Below are positions 23,398 through 34,142 of a stretch of 64,000 bases of DNA, one piece after another. The first letter of the stretch is position 1. The number at the start of each line of letters is the position of its first letter. The notes beneath the pieces were generated by a model, which was not told where the DNA came from, ran no database searches, and saw only the letters and a list, made by a program, of their open reading frames with translations. A program made the position numbers and the translations under genes. The DNA is from Bidens hawaiensis (taxonomy: Eukaryota; Streptophyta; Magnoliopsida; Asterales; Asteraceae), in contig JAIQDT010004988.1 in assembly GCA_021521415.1 (NCBI GenBank), positions 1-64,000 on the forward strand, written 5' to 3'.

Positions 23398-25641
23398 TTA
23401 AATTTGAGGCTTCACCCGGAACTTGTAACGTTTTCTCAAAAGTGACACGTTTAGTCGGTTGTTGGTTTCAACTTCGTCATCATCACTTTCTTTACCCGTG
23501 ATATCCACCACTTCACCATTAACCAAACTCAGTGACAAATTAGCCTTATACTCTTTACCACTTCTCAACACACTAACATGATTAATAGAAACATTACGAG
23601 ATGAGTTATGAGAAGGGTTTACCTTAGTATCGCTTGGCAACTGACCTTTATTTTTCTTCAATTCTGCCACTTCAGTTGCAAGCTGACCCACTTGATGCAC
23701 AAACTTCATCCTTTTGCATTCGGGCTTCATCAAGTTGATTCCTTTTCTGCATGTCTTGTTGCATCAACTTTAACATGTCCATCACTTCATTCCCACTTGA
23801 TGAAACTTGACCCAAAGACCCGCTTTGAGCACCACTCGTTCCTTGAAGTTAACCTTGACTTCCTTGATTGAAGTACTGTTGACGAGGAATAAAGTGGGTT
23901 TGAGAAGTCCCTTGGAAATTAGGATTGAGTTGAGTTGATTGATTTCCATATCGAAAATTTGGATGATTTCTCAAACCAGGGTGATAAGCGTTTGAGTTCA
24001 TGTTATAATTCCGATTACCACCTCCTTGACCTTGAATTGCATTTATCTCTTGTGCTTTCCCTACTGTACACACATCAGCCCTATAACCCAACTCATTGCA
24101 ATTTGTACAAACATCAATTCTTTGATGAGTAGTTTGTACCCCCACATCTTCTACGACATGAACTTGCGGTCTTCCAATTGCCAGTCTTGCTCTTCTTGCA
24201 GTTTGAGCCTTTTTCTTCGATGTGACCGACATTTGCTCCAAGAATGCCCAATCATCTTGTTCATAATTGGTACCAGATGTACCATTTGTAATTGACATCA
24301 AATCCCTCTCATCTTCCGCATTCAACCCTTCATGAAATGCGTTTAAAAACTCCCAAAAAGCTATACCATGGTGAGGACAATTCTTGATCATCATATTAAA
24401 TCTCTCAAATGCTTCATGAAGCATCTCACCCGATTGTTGTTGGAAGCTTCTCAAACTTCGTCTCGCGTCATTAGTCTTTTGGACCATGCAAAACTCTTCC
24501 ATAAACCTTTGTTGCATCTCAGCCCAATTGTAAATTGATGCGGAAGGCAAAGTGTAGACCCATCTCTTTGCCTTATCTTCTAACGAGAATTGGAATAAAA
24601 ACAACTTAACTTCATCTGGTGAATGAAAATAAGGTTCTTCCCTTGGTTGAGCCCCGATTGTGTTGAAAATCGAATCATATGCCTCCAAATGAAAATAAGG
24701 TTCTTTCGTTGCTAGACCCTTATACTTTGGTAAACTTTGGAGAGCATTGGTTCTAACCTCAAGCCTTCTTCCATTTTTATTTTGAGGAATAACCACTGGC
24801 GATGGGTTATTAGTGATGACCGGTCGAAAGTGAACTTCAATTCCCCTCACCATTTCTCTTGCATTCCGTCTTGGTACCCCTATTGGCACTCTCGGTTGGC
24901 CCATTTGGCAGTAAACTAGCCTTTGTTGTGCATATTGTTGAAATTTTGGTTGGGGATTTGGTTGTTGAGATTGTTGCTATTGCGATTTTTGTGGAACTTG
25001 TTGCAATGGTTGTGGTTGTTGTATTTGATTAACATGTGGTCCACCCTATTGTTGCACTTCTTGTTGCTGTTGTTGTTCGGGAACATACCCAAACTGCATT
25101 TGAATCCTCAACTGACTCTCATCAACTCCACTTGCATATCCCTCTTCATACTCTTCATTCTTATCTCCATAATGTGGCCCACTAAACAAATGCGGGCTCG
25201 TTCTAGGACCCGGTGACACATGTGTTATTTAGGGTCTTGAGGAAATGTGTATGGTTGTTGATTGTAAAGTGGGTGTTGTTGAGGTTGGAAAGGTGATTGT
25301 TGGGATGAATTTGATGATTGTCCTTGTATAGGCAAGAAATTGGTCAAGGGTGGAAGGTTAACTGGTGGCTGAAAGCTAAACACAGTTAATGTAGGCACAC
25401 TTGTAGAAATTGTAGTAGTAATGGGTTCAGTGGATGATGGGTTTTCGGCATTTATGGGTGGTGGCATTGGTGGTAAAGTTTGTTCCGAAGCCATGATTGT
25501 GGTGTTAGTTGTTCGACTTTTTGTGTTTGGCGACCCAATAATCTTGTTTTCCTTTTGAAGAATCCGATTGTTGCAAAAAGTTCTCTCGATTTCAGGATCA
25601 AAAACTAATGGCGATGAAGACCGAGAGTGTCGTGTATGCAT
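23398..25641 (-). pseudogene. G1 gag
   Basis: Capsid/nucleocapsid precursor. The segment 25225-25641 is a Ser/Thr/Pro/Gln-rich N-terminus. A Gln-rich stretch with stops follows to 24905. The segment 23849-24904 (351 codons) holds the Retrotrans_gag core with LFLFQFSLEDKAKRWVYTLP, WAEMQQRFMEEF and FNMMIKNCPHHG. It then has a knuckle-like CTNCNELGYRADVC, where tyrosine replaces the usual histidine. The segment 23398-23733 is a Lys/Glu-rich tail leading to the protease. At least three lesions are present. Confidence 0.88.
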
Positions 25642-25748
25642 ATACCTGTAGATACCTGCACACTAGCACCACCAATGTAAAATTGACAATAACAATTAAA
25701 CAACAAAACAAAAAAAGAACTACAAAGATAACACACATTGCGTACTAC

Positions 25749-25766
25749 TCCCCAGCAACGACGACA
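25749..25766 (-). other. G1 primer-binding site (tRNA-Asp type)
   Basis: Minus-strand TGTCGTCGTTGCTGGGGA lies five bases inside the 5' LTR. It resembles the complement of a plant tRNA-Asp 3' end (TGGCGCCGTTGCCGGGGA), with three substitutions. The fit is typical of Athila-type elements. Confidence 0.75.
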
Positions 25767-25771
25767 AAATT

Positions 25772-26911
25772 TGACGTGAGGTCGAAGACTCATCCAAAAG
25801 TAAACCAAATACTACTAAATAGATGGTGGCAAATGGGTAGCGAACACGAGGATTTTGTGGAAAACGTGTTAATAAGTAGCTTACAATTAAACTAATATAA
25901 ATGTAAATGACAAAAAGTAATTCTCAAGTTGATTTTGATTTGATTTTATAAACTAAATAAACTAAACGAAAGTTGTAAATGATTGATTAAATAAGCATTT
26001 CTCTCGGGGTTCAGGTTATTACTCAACACTTATGTCAACATTCAATGGATAAACCATATTATCTTGGTTTTGTGTAAATGCACTTGTTTGTGATTAATCA
26101 AGAACTAAGTACTCGGATTCCTAGAACGCGAGGTTGTTACTTAACAATCTATCAATACTATTAACCCTAATTCTTTTCACTTAATCTCAACTGTCAACGA
26201 CACCAAGAACGCGTGATTCAAAACTAGGTTTAAATAATATTGACAAACTACAAACAATCACATAAACATCAAGATCATGCTAACATAACAATTAGACAAT
26301 CAATCCAAATTCAAGAACAAATAACATGAAGTGTATTGCAATTAACCTTACATCCCAAGAGAAATACCAAAGGTTTAGCCACTCATGGTTTGAGAAATCA
26401 TCATAACATCAATTGTATGCAACATATGAATCAAAAGCATAAAACAATATTTACCAAACCCAAAACAATGACCTTCACTCTCCAATTCGTCCCAAATTGT
26501 TTGTGATTGAAAAGATAATGAAAAGTTTAGCCAAAACAGCCTATTAAAGCAAACAAAATCGTCAGTTACGACATGGACCGTGGTCCACGGTCTGGACCGT
26601 GGGCCACGATCACCTTTGCCTCCCCTGTACGGTGGGTTCTAGACTTTTTGTGTTAGTTGAACCGTGGTCCACGGTGTGTACCGTGGACCACGGTGGAGCT
26701 GGTTACTGTTTCTTGTTTTCTTCATAATTCTCTCGTTCCGACTCCATTTTCTTCACCGTTTTCGCCTATGATCTTGTTGTTTTGTCCTTTACCTCCTTAT
26801 ACCTGCAATCACAACCTAATGTAGTAATCTAAATCCTTGAAATTAAACATAAACGCACATGATTTGACTAAAGTTACTATACTTAAGGGTGGCTCTACAA
26901 TCCACCCGTCA
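25772..26911 (-). mobile_element. G1 5' LTR
   Basis: This 1,140-bp LTR pairs with 14253-15366. It begins TGACGGGTGG on the minus strand and ends CTCACGTCA. Compared with the 3' copy it has an extra CTTTGCCTCCCC-containing stretch inside the palindrome region and an extra ATCTTGTTGTT-like stretch near 26770. Confidence 0.93.
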
Positions 26912-26916
26912 CACTT
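26912..26916. repeat. Target-site duplication of G1 (right copy)
   Basis: CACTT, identical to 14248-14252. It directly follows the terminal CA of the right LTR. Confidence 0.95.
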
Positions 26917-27204
26917 ACAGGACCAAACAGATCCACGTGAAGTAGTTCCAATTCCTCATCAATCGTGTTGATCAGTTTGCTCTTCTAAGAGGATTTGTGA
27001 TTTTTTCCCTTGAGACATGATGAACATCTTTTTTCTAGTTTAAATTCTCTTGTAGGAAGACCCACAACATGTTCACCTTTTACCAGCTTGTTTATGTTCT
27101 TCAGATTGACATGACACATCTTCCTGCCACAATTTTATTTCATTCTCAGTGGCTTTGGAAACAAAACATGAACCACCCCTTGATATGGCAGTATTCATTC
27201 TCAG
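26917..27204 (-). pseudogene. C1 GAG-pre-integrase and integrase N-terminus
   Basis: By alignment with C2 (49891-50643) this stretch carries the HHCC zinc-binding region (cysteine-rich pair near 27010-27030) and the start of the integrase core up to the G1 insertion point. It has no continuous frame: small deletions relative to C2, for example in the KKLWHKKMCH region near 27130, break it. Confidence 0.7.
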
Positions 27205-27560
27205 CTAATAGAGGTTTCCATTTCTTGGAGCCATCATCATAATCATCTTAGGTGGACTGACAAATTCAGGCTTAAGGATCAAACAATGTTCATCATTGAA
27301 AGCCACTTTGTATCCTTTGTCATAGACTTGAGAAATGCTTAGTAAGTTATATTGTAGTCCTTCAACATGCAGCACATTCTCAAAGGATACTTTGCCATTG
27401 GTGAGAGTGCCTCTTTCTACAATCTTTCCTCCATTCTCATCACTCCCAAAGGCAACTAGTCCTTCATATTTTCTTTCATAATTCATAAGAGCTGCTCTAT
27501 CTGCTTGGAACAACCACTGTCCATATACCATATATCATTGCAATTCATGGACTGTTCCTG
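27205..27560 (-). pseudogene. C1 protease, active-site region damaged
   Basis: Copia protease region, homologous to C2 50300-50643. The open segment covers KYEGLVAFGSDENGGKIV, VLHVEGLQYNLLSISQVYD and CLILKPEF. In C2 the active site reads YMDSGCSRHMTCDRAAL. In C1 the sequence after the DSGCS codons lacks about 10 bp, removing the HMTC codons and shifting the frame. The protease is therefore dead. Confidence 0.8.
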
Positions 27561-27580
27561 CACAAACACACACAAGAAGA

Positions 27581-29086
27581 TCAGTTAGATTCTGAGTCAC
27601 AAACTGCATCAGTTTGCAAATCAGAATCAATTGTAGTTTCAACAAGAGTAGGAAGTGGATCTTCATAGACTATTTCACATTCATCATCTGAATCCGAGTC
27701 TGATATAACTGGTGACTTGATGCTATTTTCAATTTGATCAAGCTCACAGTCTTTCCATGCATTCACCTCTTGCTTAGACTTCCACTGATAACCTCTTGGT
27801 TCAAATCCTTGTTTCAGCAAGAATTTTTCATCACCATTTAGAATTCCATGTCTTAACTTTGATATTCCTTTGGTACTAGACCTTTTACTCTTAACAGTCT
27901 TCTGTGTTATATTTGGATTTTCATTGATCTTCAACACAGATTTCAACCTCTTCTCCATGGTGAATTTCTTGTCCTCTCCATCAGAATAGCTTCTATCTCC
28001 ATTTAGATACTTTTCATACATTTCTTTGTAACCCTTCATGTCGAATCCACTCAAAATATTAGGAATTTCAAATGTCTCTTCAACCACCCAACAAGAATCA
28101 GTGTGATGTCCGTAGGCATCACATTTCTTACACCACACTTTTGCAAACCTTCCCATGTCTTCAAGCAGTTTCTTGTCCTTGATCTTGTCACTGGGCTTGG
28201 GAAAGTCAAAACCTAAAGAGGCTTTGGGGGATAAAGAGTTGGTGAAGTCTATCTTAATGGGCTTGCTGATATCAGGTATTTGAAAATACTTTTCTTTTAC
28301 AAACACAATCTTTTTCAACTTAGATGAAGTTCTTGAAGAGCTTTTCTCTTGTTCTTCTGCATATCTTCTCGTAGGTACATAATTAACATCCCCAATATCA
28401 AAGAGTTCATGACTTGAGAACACTGGATAGATTGGAGGGTGTTGATCATATGTGTAGCACTCAGATTTATCATTCTTGTTCTTTGTTTGAGCTCTTTCAC
28501 ATATATCAAATGCCTTGTGTTCTCTTCTCATCTTTTGATAATGTTTCTTGAGTTTAGGGGTTATCTTAGGCAACTTTGGAATCGCTTTATCATCCTTTTT
28601 GTTTGATTCCTTCTTTTTTTTTTTACCTTTTGAAGATTTGTCACTGCTGCAGCTGCATGTGCTCCCTTCAATGGAGTATTCACTCCATCTTTTCTTTTCA
28701 ACACCATTTTTCACCTCTTTGTCCTCTGACTTTTTGTTCTTTTTCATGGCAAACTCTCCATCCTTACTCACAGTTACATTCTCATATTGTTTCACAAACT
28801 CAGGTTTGTCCTCAAACATATTCTTAAACTACTTCAAGTATTCATTCCTGCTTTCCTTATCTACCTTTACTGGATATTTGTCACAAAATGGTGGTGGTAC
28901 ATTCTTGTATTTTTCCTCTTCAGTCATCTTTTCCACATATCCAACAATGTTACCAGTTGACACCAAGTTCTTTAAGAACTCCATTCCTATCAATAACTTT
29001 GCATTCTTGAGTTTTTCTTCAGCATACATCTTCTTTAAACCATCAATCTCAACCCTCATTCTGGATTGAGTCATGTATGCTTGCAT
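27581..29086 (-). pseudogene. C1 gag C-terminal extension with second CCHC
   Basis: A long basic, coiled-coil-like region between the first zinc knuckle and protease. The 412-codon segment 27581-28819 is Lys/Glu/Ser-rich (KKKKKESNKKDDK) and contains WCKKCDAYGHHTDSC at about 28086-28134, a second C-X2-C-X4-H-X4-C knuckle. It ends in an acidic DSDSDDECEIVYEDPLP stretch. The segment 28829-29086 has MTQSRMRVEIDGLKKMYAEE and is alpha-helical in character. One stop separates them. RNA binding is inferred from the knuckle. The C2 counterpart is 50676-52366. Confidence 0.75.
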
Positions 29087-29960
29087 TCAGTCTTCTTCAA
29101 GACTCTTGATTTGACTTTCATATGTGCCTTCACTTGACTCAAATGCATTCATGATAGCCTCTTTCCTTCCACACTCCTATTTCCACTTTCCAATCTCCTG
29201 ATTTAGTTCATCAATGGTTAACAGAAGATCAGAAATAGACAGTTCAGAATGTATCTTTTAATCAGAAGATTCTCCTTGTTCTTGCACCTTTGCCATGAAA
29301 GCCACATTTGCCTTTTCAATTTCATCCGCATGGTTGTTCCAATCGAAATCCCCATCCTTTGGTTCCCTTGTAACAGCAACATTTCCTTGGTCTCTTGCTT
29401 GATTCACAACATTTGTATTTCCTCTGTTTTGGTTGTTCTGAATCTGTAGTTGATTGTTTCTTTGAGGCCGGATCTGTTGTTGTTGGGGTCTGTTCTGATT
29501 TTGGTAAGGATTTTTATTTACCATTTGATTTCTCAGCTGGGATCCCTTGTAATTATGGTGCTGATTTTGATAAAACTAGTTTTGATTGACTGATTACCAA
29601 ACTATTTTGGTTGGTTACATTCTCTAGCAAAATGTCCTGGTTGCTGACATTTGTAACATATGGCCTATGATTTATCAAATCCTATTCAGTCATTTGGCCC
29701 TAAAAAAGATGATCTACCAGTTCAGTTATATAACCTCCTGCTTCTGACTGCTAACATTGCAGCTTGCCATTTTATATCTAGGTCCTCCAGATCATCTGCA
29801 TCAATCTATTCCAAATCTTCCTACACTTCACATGTATGAATGAGATTTTTTGCCACAAATGCGTTGTAGAATCTGTGAACATTGAGAATAAGGTCTGATA
29901 ATCAGTTCCTTGGTTTGAATTGTTCGGCACATAGGGAGGACGTCCACTAGCCTTCAGTGA
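29087..29960 (-). pseudogene. C1 gag, middle part with zinc knuckle; N-terminus deleted
   Basis: The first knuckle, CYKCQQPGHFAREC, lies at 29617-29658. An Asn/Gln-rich segment follows at 29258-29524. Compared with C2 (52740-53802), the capsid half of gag is missing: the sequence jumps from the GGACGTCCACTAG region (about 29938-29951) straight to CCTTCAGTGAGC next to the PBS. This removes roughly 0.9 kb. Confidence 0.8.
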
Positions 29961-29970
29961 GCTTCCACAA

Positions 29971-29981
29971 CTCTGATACCA
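29971..29981 (-). other. C1 primer-binding site (tRNA-Met)
   Basis: Minus-strand TGGTATCAGAG lies two bases inside the 5' LTR. It is complementary to the 3' end of initiator tRNA-Met, the usual primer of plant Copia elements. Confidence 0.88.
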
Positions 29982-29983
29982 CT

Positions 29984-31006
29984 TGTCAGGACCGATAATC
30001 TGGTCTAACCTTAAGAAGGTTGACAAGAACACACAGATCTAGTAACCCGAATACCTATTGGATATCCCGGGGGAATCAAGATATTCAATGAGTAGGAACA
30101 AAGGTGTGATATAGTGACAACGAAACAATAGCTAATATTCTGTAAGAACAGATTCAAAGACAAAGATTCACTGTACTAAATATATCATTCAATGAAACAG
30201 TAAATGGAATGTCTAGGGTTTCGTGACGACGATGGCGGCGGTAGGAGGAAACAAAAAGAATATTCGTTTGGAATGTTTTCTCGTATTTAGTGCGTTGCCA
30301 GCCTTATCCGTTTTGTCCCTTGCTAAATGTAAACCTAGAATGCTATTTATAGACCCTAAGATTCCTTCTAGATTTCCTAATCATTACATAATGAATGACA
30401 AAACAAAATAATACAAGTGTAGTTTTCGAGCATAACATCTATCTAGCTCGAGCAGACTTGTTATGCAGTGTATGCTCGATGAGTTGCTTCGAGCATACTT
30501 TACTTAGAATAATTTTAGTTAGAAATTATTCTCCTCTAGCATACTTCCTTCTTCTTGACAAAACCTTGCTTTGCTCGAAGTTGTCCATCGAGCAAACCTA
30601 TTCTTCTTGATGTCTTCAATTATGTCTTGAACTTATTAGCAATCTTCATCATGCTCGGATGTAAATCTTGCAAGGAATTGAACTATGCTCGAAGTCTATC
30701 CTTCGCAGCAGTAACATCTTCTTATTACATCCATGCTCGTCACCAATGTGCTCGGATCACTTGGCTAAAACTTGAATAATCAAGATGTTTGCTCTATTGG
30801 CAATCCATGCTTGATAGAATAACACTCTTGCTCGGAGAAGTGTAGCTTGCTCGTAGCCTTCAACACTTAGAATAATATGCTGAAAGACCATGCTCGAGGT
30901 AGTAAACCATGCTCGATGACCTAGGCTTGCTCGTATTCCATACTTAGCCGTTTTCCTAAGGAGGTTGAGAAGATTCCAATCTTCCTTTTAAATATCCGAC
31001 CCAACA
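29984..31006 (-). mobile_element. C1 5' LTR
   Basis: A 1,023-bp LTR with intact TG...CA ends (minus strand TGTTGGGTCGG ... CCTGACA). The TGCTCGA cluster is at about 30425-30930, followed by a TATA box at 30343-30352. It matches 2889-3909 and 53913-54938. Confidence 0.92.
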
Positions 31007-31368
31007 GATTGTCTCGTCTTTAAAGTGAGTTATCCTATAAATATTTATTGTAAACGACTTGCTTACATAAAATGATGTTTTAGTGGAGGTCATGAAGTTA
31101 TGCATATCTCTTTATTTAATTATCATGGAATAATATGACTTAGAAATACGGTGCTATTCTCACATTTAATTACCATAGCAAGCTTATATCACATATGTAC
31201 CAATTAATTTTTAAACCAAGTTAAGAGGAGTTTTAACCAAGACGATACACTTTTATCCTTGATCATCTCTATAAAAATATAAAAACCCAAAAATAATGTC
31301 TTTAATTTATGTTTTAAATTATTTGTCAAACCAAAACTACAATGATGCTTACTTTTGGTTAAAATAAA
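31007..31368. repeat. Direct repeat, copy 1
   Basis: About 360 bp that recurs at 32166-32546. Shared blocks include AAACCAAGTTAAGAGGAGTT and AGTTATGCATATCTCTTT. The C1 element begins exactly at its left end. The type of element is unknown. Confidence 0.85.
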
Positions 31369-32120
31369 TCTAGCTATACTATTAAAGCAACACAAGTTCT
31401 CCACATGGCACTCAACATAGGATGTCAAGTAGATCTCATGTCACTATTTTCTATTATATTATGACCCATGATCCGTTTTCCTATAATAACGTATGACCCG
31501 TAAGGCTTTATAAAATTTGAAAAATATATTATTGTGTGATACGGGTTTCGAACTGAAGACCTCATGTTTCAAACCAAATGTGCTTACCAATTCTTCTAAA
31601 ATGGTAATTGTGTTTGATTTCTTGATTTTACATATATATAAATGTGATTTCTCTTCAAGTATAAAACCAAAATTATATTTAATTGTTAACATTTTCATAA
31701 TTCACAATATGACATTGTCTTCTCATATCTCTTTAACACAACCATTTAAGATTGTTCATCGTTTCTCTCTTTAATTTAGAATATAATATATTTTTTTTTA
31801 TTTTCTTTTACAGCAAAACCTTAGTCTTTGTAAATTTAGTTTTTAAATATGTGACAATATTTTGTTATAAATATCATTTTTGTACACACAATATTTAATA
31901 CAACAATATCGGTATGGATATATGTTTTATTTGAAATAAATCAATCATCAAGATTTGGTTTTCAACTTAAAATTATAGTGCATAATAATATATCAAAACT
32001 TAATAAAAAAAGTCATAAATAAAAATTGTTATATGAAACAATTGAATTTGCGTATTACATATAATAATTGTTTATTTTTATTATATTTTTCAAGCGTGTG
32101 GAACACGACCTCTAACCTAG
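31369..32120 (+). mobile_element. Possible non-autonomous Helitron
   Basis: It starts TCTAGCTATACTATTAAAGC after an A, resembling plant Helitron 5' ends (TC...CTATACTATTAA). It ends CTAG at 32117-32120, 13 bp after a CGTGT/ACACG hairpin (32095-32107). It interrupts the homology between direct-repeat copies 1 and 2 exactly at its left end. The base after CTAG is A rather than the expected T, so the call is tentative. It contains only short frames. Confidence 0.4.
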
Positions 32121-32165
32121 ATTTTACTAAAATATCAAGGACAATTGACTTATAGTAATTTAAGG

Positions 32166-32546
32166 GATTGTATCATCTTTGAAGTAAATTGCATTATAAA
32201 TACTTAATATAAACCACTTGCTTACATAAAATGATGTTTTTGTAGAGGTCATGAAGTTATGCATATCTCTTTCTTAAATTATCATGGAATAGCATGACTT
32301 AGAAATAAGGTGTTATTCCCACATTTAATCACCATAGCAAGCTTATATCGCATACGTACCAATTAATTGTTAAACCAAGTTAAGAGGAGTTTTAACCAAG
32401 ATGATACACTTTTATCCTTGATAATCTCTATAAAAATATAAGAACCCAAAATATTGTCTTTAATTTATGCTTTTAAATTTCTTTTAAAATTTACTTGTCA
32501 AACCAAAACTACTATGATGCTTACTTCCTGAAAAAATAAATACTAC
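32166..32546. repeat. Direct repeat, copy 2
   Basis: The second copy of the block at 31007-31368, with small indels. Together they flank the Helitron-like segment. The following 32547-33000 is AT-rich, with no supported gene. Confidence 0.85.
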
Positions 32547-33322
32547 AATTTAGTAGTAAAAATCAAAAAAGTGTGTCAGTGGATCGATACTTGGTTCTTA
32601 CCGATACTATTCTACATATATGATAGGTACGCCTATTTGTGCGTGGTTTCGTTAAGATAATAATCATTTTTATAAATTTAAAATTCGACATTGTGTGAAA
32701 CAAACCTTTTGAAAAACTTAACTTCTATGCACTCCACAATTCACATCGTATTTTTAATCCAAAATTTTCATATTACAGATGAGACCTTGGACTTTAACTT
32801 TGGTTTATTTACAATTTGGTCTCTCAATTTAAAAGCTGGTAAATTTGGCACAGAAATTTATAAGATGCTGCATATACCAACAATCAGTAATAAGATAATT
32901 ATTATTCAACGGTATGGAGTATTTTAATATAGGTTTTTTTTTTCATTTTGTAACATTTATATTATTTATATTTGTAATTTTCCGCACCTAACGCACGATC
33001 ACCTGTGATATCTTTCACATTAAATTCCGACAGTTAGTAATATCTCATCGACTCTATTTATTGGACTCTAAACGGTAGTCATGATTTCTCACTTTCATTT
33101 GTTTTAAATCTGAGCCAAGTGAAATATTTTCTCTGCTAATTGGAACCTTTATTGAAAGTTTATTACCTCAGGTATACTCCTCCCTCTTCTATATCGTTAA
33201 CCTCGTTAGTTCAAATTGCTCTATCAAACCAGTCTCCTTCGGATATCGTATCTACTTTCATGGTTAGCCACTATAGTCTAAAACATAAGAACAACATTGT
33301 ATCCATTACACCAACAGTCTTT

Positions 33323-33693
33323 GTAAGTATTTTCACTTATATTCATATGGTACCATAAGATCATGTTCTTATATGACTCTTGCTATAACATTATGAGAAC
33401 ATGTTCTATATGTTTATTTTCTGTTCATATGTTAAAATATGTGTCGTTTAAGCATAATTTTAAAGCTTGAAATATTTGATGATATAAATAGAATGGGATG
33501 TGAAAAGTTTGAAGACTAGATGCCATTTTAAATATAGTATAAGAATGTATCTACACAAAATTTGTTTGTTAAACAATAAATTTATTATTTGTTTAAACTT
33601 TTTCTATATATGTTCATGTGTCTAACAAGTAATCTGATACATTAATGTTTTAACTAATATATATTTTTTATCGGATTATTAATAATATTCTAG
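33323..33693 (+). other. Likely 5'UTR intron of the 33699 gene
   Basis: A donor TTT|GTAAGT at 33323 and an acceptor AATATTCTAG ending at 33693 bound 371 nt of AT-rich DNA. The start codon follows five bases after the acceptor. An upstream exon would lie at about 33140-33322. Confidence 0.5.
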
Positions 33694-33698
33694 GTATC

Positions 33699-34142
33699 AT
33701 GAGTCGCTCTAAGAGACAATTGCAACCACAAAAGCGCAAAGAGAGAGATGAAGAGTTTGACTTCATGAGACCATCCACCAATATAAAACCATCAACAATA
33801 ATAAGGTCACCACCACTTAAGCTTACACCTATTCACCCTAAAGCCATGAGTACATCTAGGTCACCCAAGGAAGTTGCTCCTCAAGCCAAGGGTACACCCA
33901 AGGTAGCCTCAAATACACTAGGGTGTCCTGCTCCTCAAGCTACACCTCCAATGAAGCTACCTACAGTTGTTGTTCCTCCAACCGCTCCAGCCTCACGACA
34001 AAGCACCACTCATGGTGACCTACTCCTAGCTGGGTATCTAGCTCATGAGTTCTTAAACCATGGTACATTTTTTGGCAAGGTATTTGAACCGGATCAAGCC
34101 AATGCACCACCAACTTCTTCAAACAATTCTAGGGAACCCTAA
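33699..34142 (+). CDS. Uncharacterised small plant protein (LLAGYLAHEFL motif)
   Basis: A 147-aa protein and the only convincing non-transposon gene. Residues 1-20 are basic and charged (SRSKRQLQPQKRKERDEE), compatible with nuclear targeting. Residues 30-105 are Pro/Thr/Ser-rich and probably disordered. Residues 107-130, GDLLLAGYLAHEFLNHGTFF plus GKVFEP, form a compact motif that I recognise from short plant proteins of unknown function. No signal peptide or membrane helix is seen. The ATG sits just behind a splice acceptor, and the region after the stop looks like a 3'UTR with an AATAAA near 34339. It is unbroken, unlike every neighbouring frame. Whether it is expressed cannot be told from sequence. 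Confidence 0.65.
   Translation: MSRSKRQLQPQKRKERDEEFDFMRPSTNIKPSTIIRSPPLKLTPIHPKAMSTSRSPKEVAPQAKGTPKVASNTLGCPAPQATPPMKLPTVVVPPTAPASRQSTTHGDLLLAGYLAHEFLNHGTFFGKVFEPDQANAPPTSSNNSREP

Larger units (their letters stand above)
14253..26911 (-). mobile_element. Gypsy element G1 (Athila-like, with 3' ORF), nested in C1
   Basis: A complete 12,659-bp minus-strand Ty3/Gypsy insertion. It has TG...CA LTRs at both ends, a CACTT duplication, a tRNA-Asp-type PBS, gag, protease, RT, RNase H, integrase, a spacer, a 3' ORF, and a stem-loop plus PPT. All main domains are recognisable, but frames are broken by scattered stops and shifts. The DLGA protease motif, the Asp PBS, the GAGGACAA dyads and the extra ORF after integrase support the Athila lineage. 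The LTRs differ by substitutions and by indels of roughly 10-17 bp, so the insertion is not recent. Confidence 0.93.
2889..31006 (-). mobile_element. Copia element C1 (SIRE-like, with third ORF), split by Gypsy G1
   Basis: A minus-strand Ty1/Copia element of about 15.4 kb, expanded to 28 kb by the nested Gypsy element at 14253-26911. Order on the minus strand: 5' LTR (29984-31006), tRNA-Met PBS, gag with a CCHC knuckle, a long gag C-terminal extension with a second CCHC, protease, integrase (interrupted), RT, RNase H, a 2.9 kb non-coding spacer, ORF3, PPT and 3' LTR (2889-3909). All coding parts carry stops, frameshifts or deletions. The flanks GATGG (2884-2888) and GATTG (31007-31011) may be a decayed target duplication. 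Large size and an extra downstream ORF fit the SIRE lineage; the lineage call is inferred. Confidence 0.85.

Noticed and set aside
28548..29069. Plus-strand 173-codon hydrophobic frame
   Set aside because: It is antisense to the gag extension; the hydrophobicity mirrors Lys/Glu-rich codons.
2884..31011. Firm target duplication for C1
   Set aside because: GATGG and GATTG match at four of five bases, and the left LTR end is decayed; kept only as a possibility.
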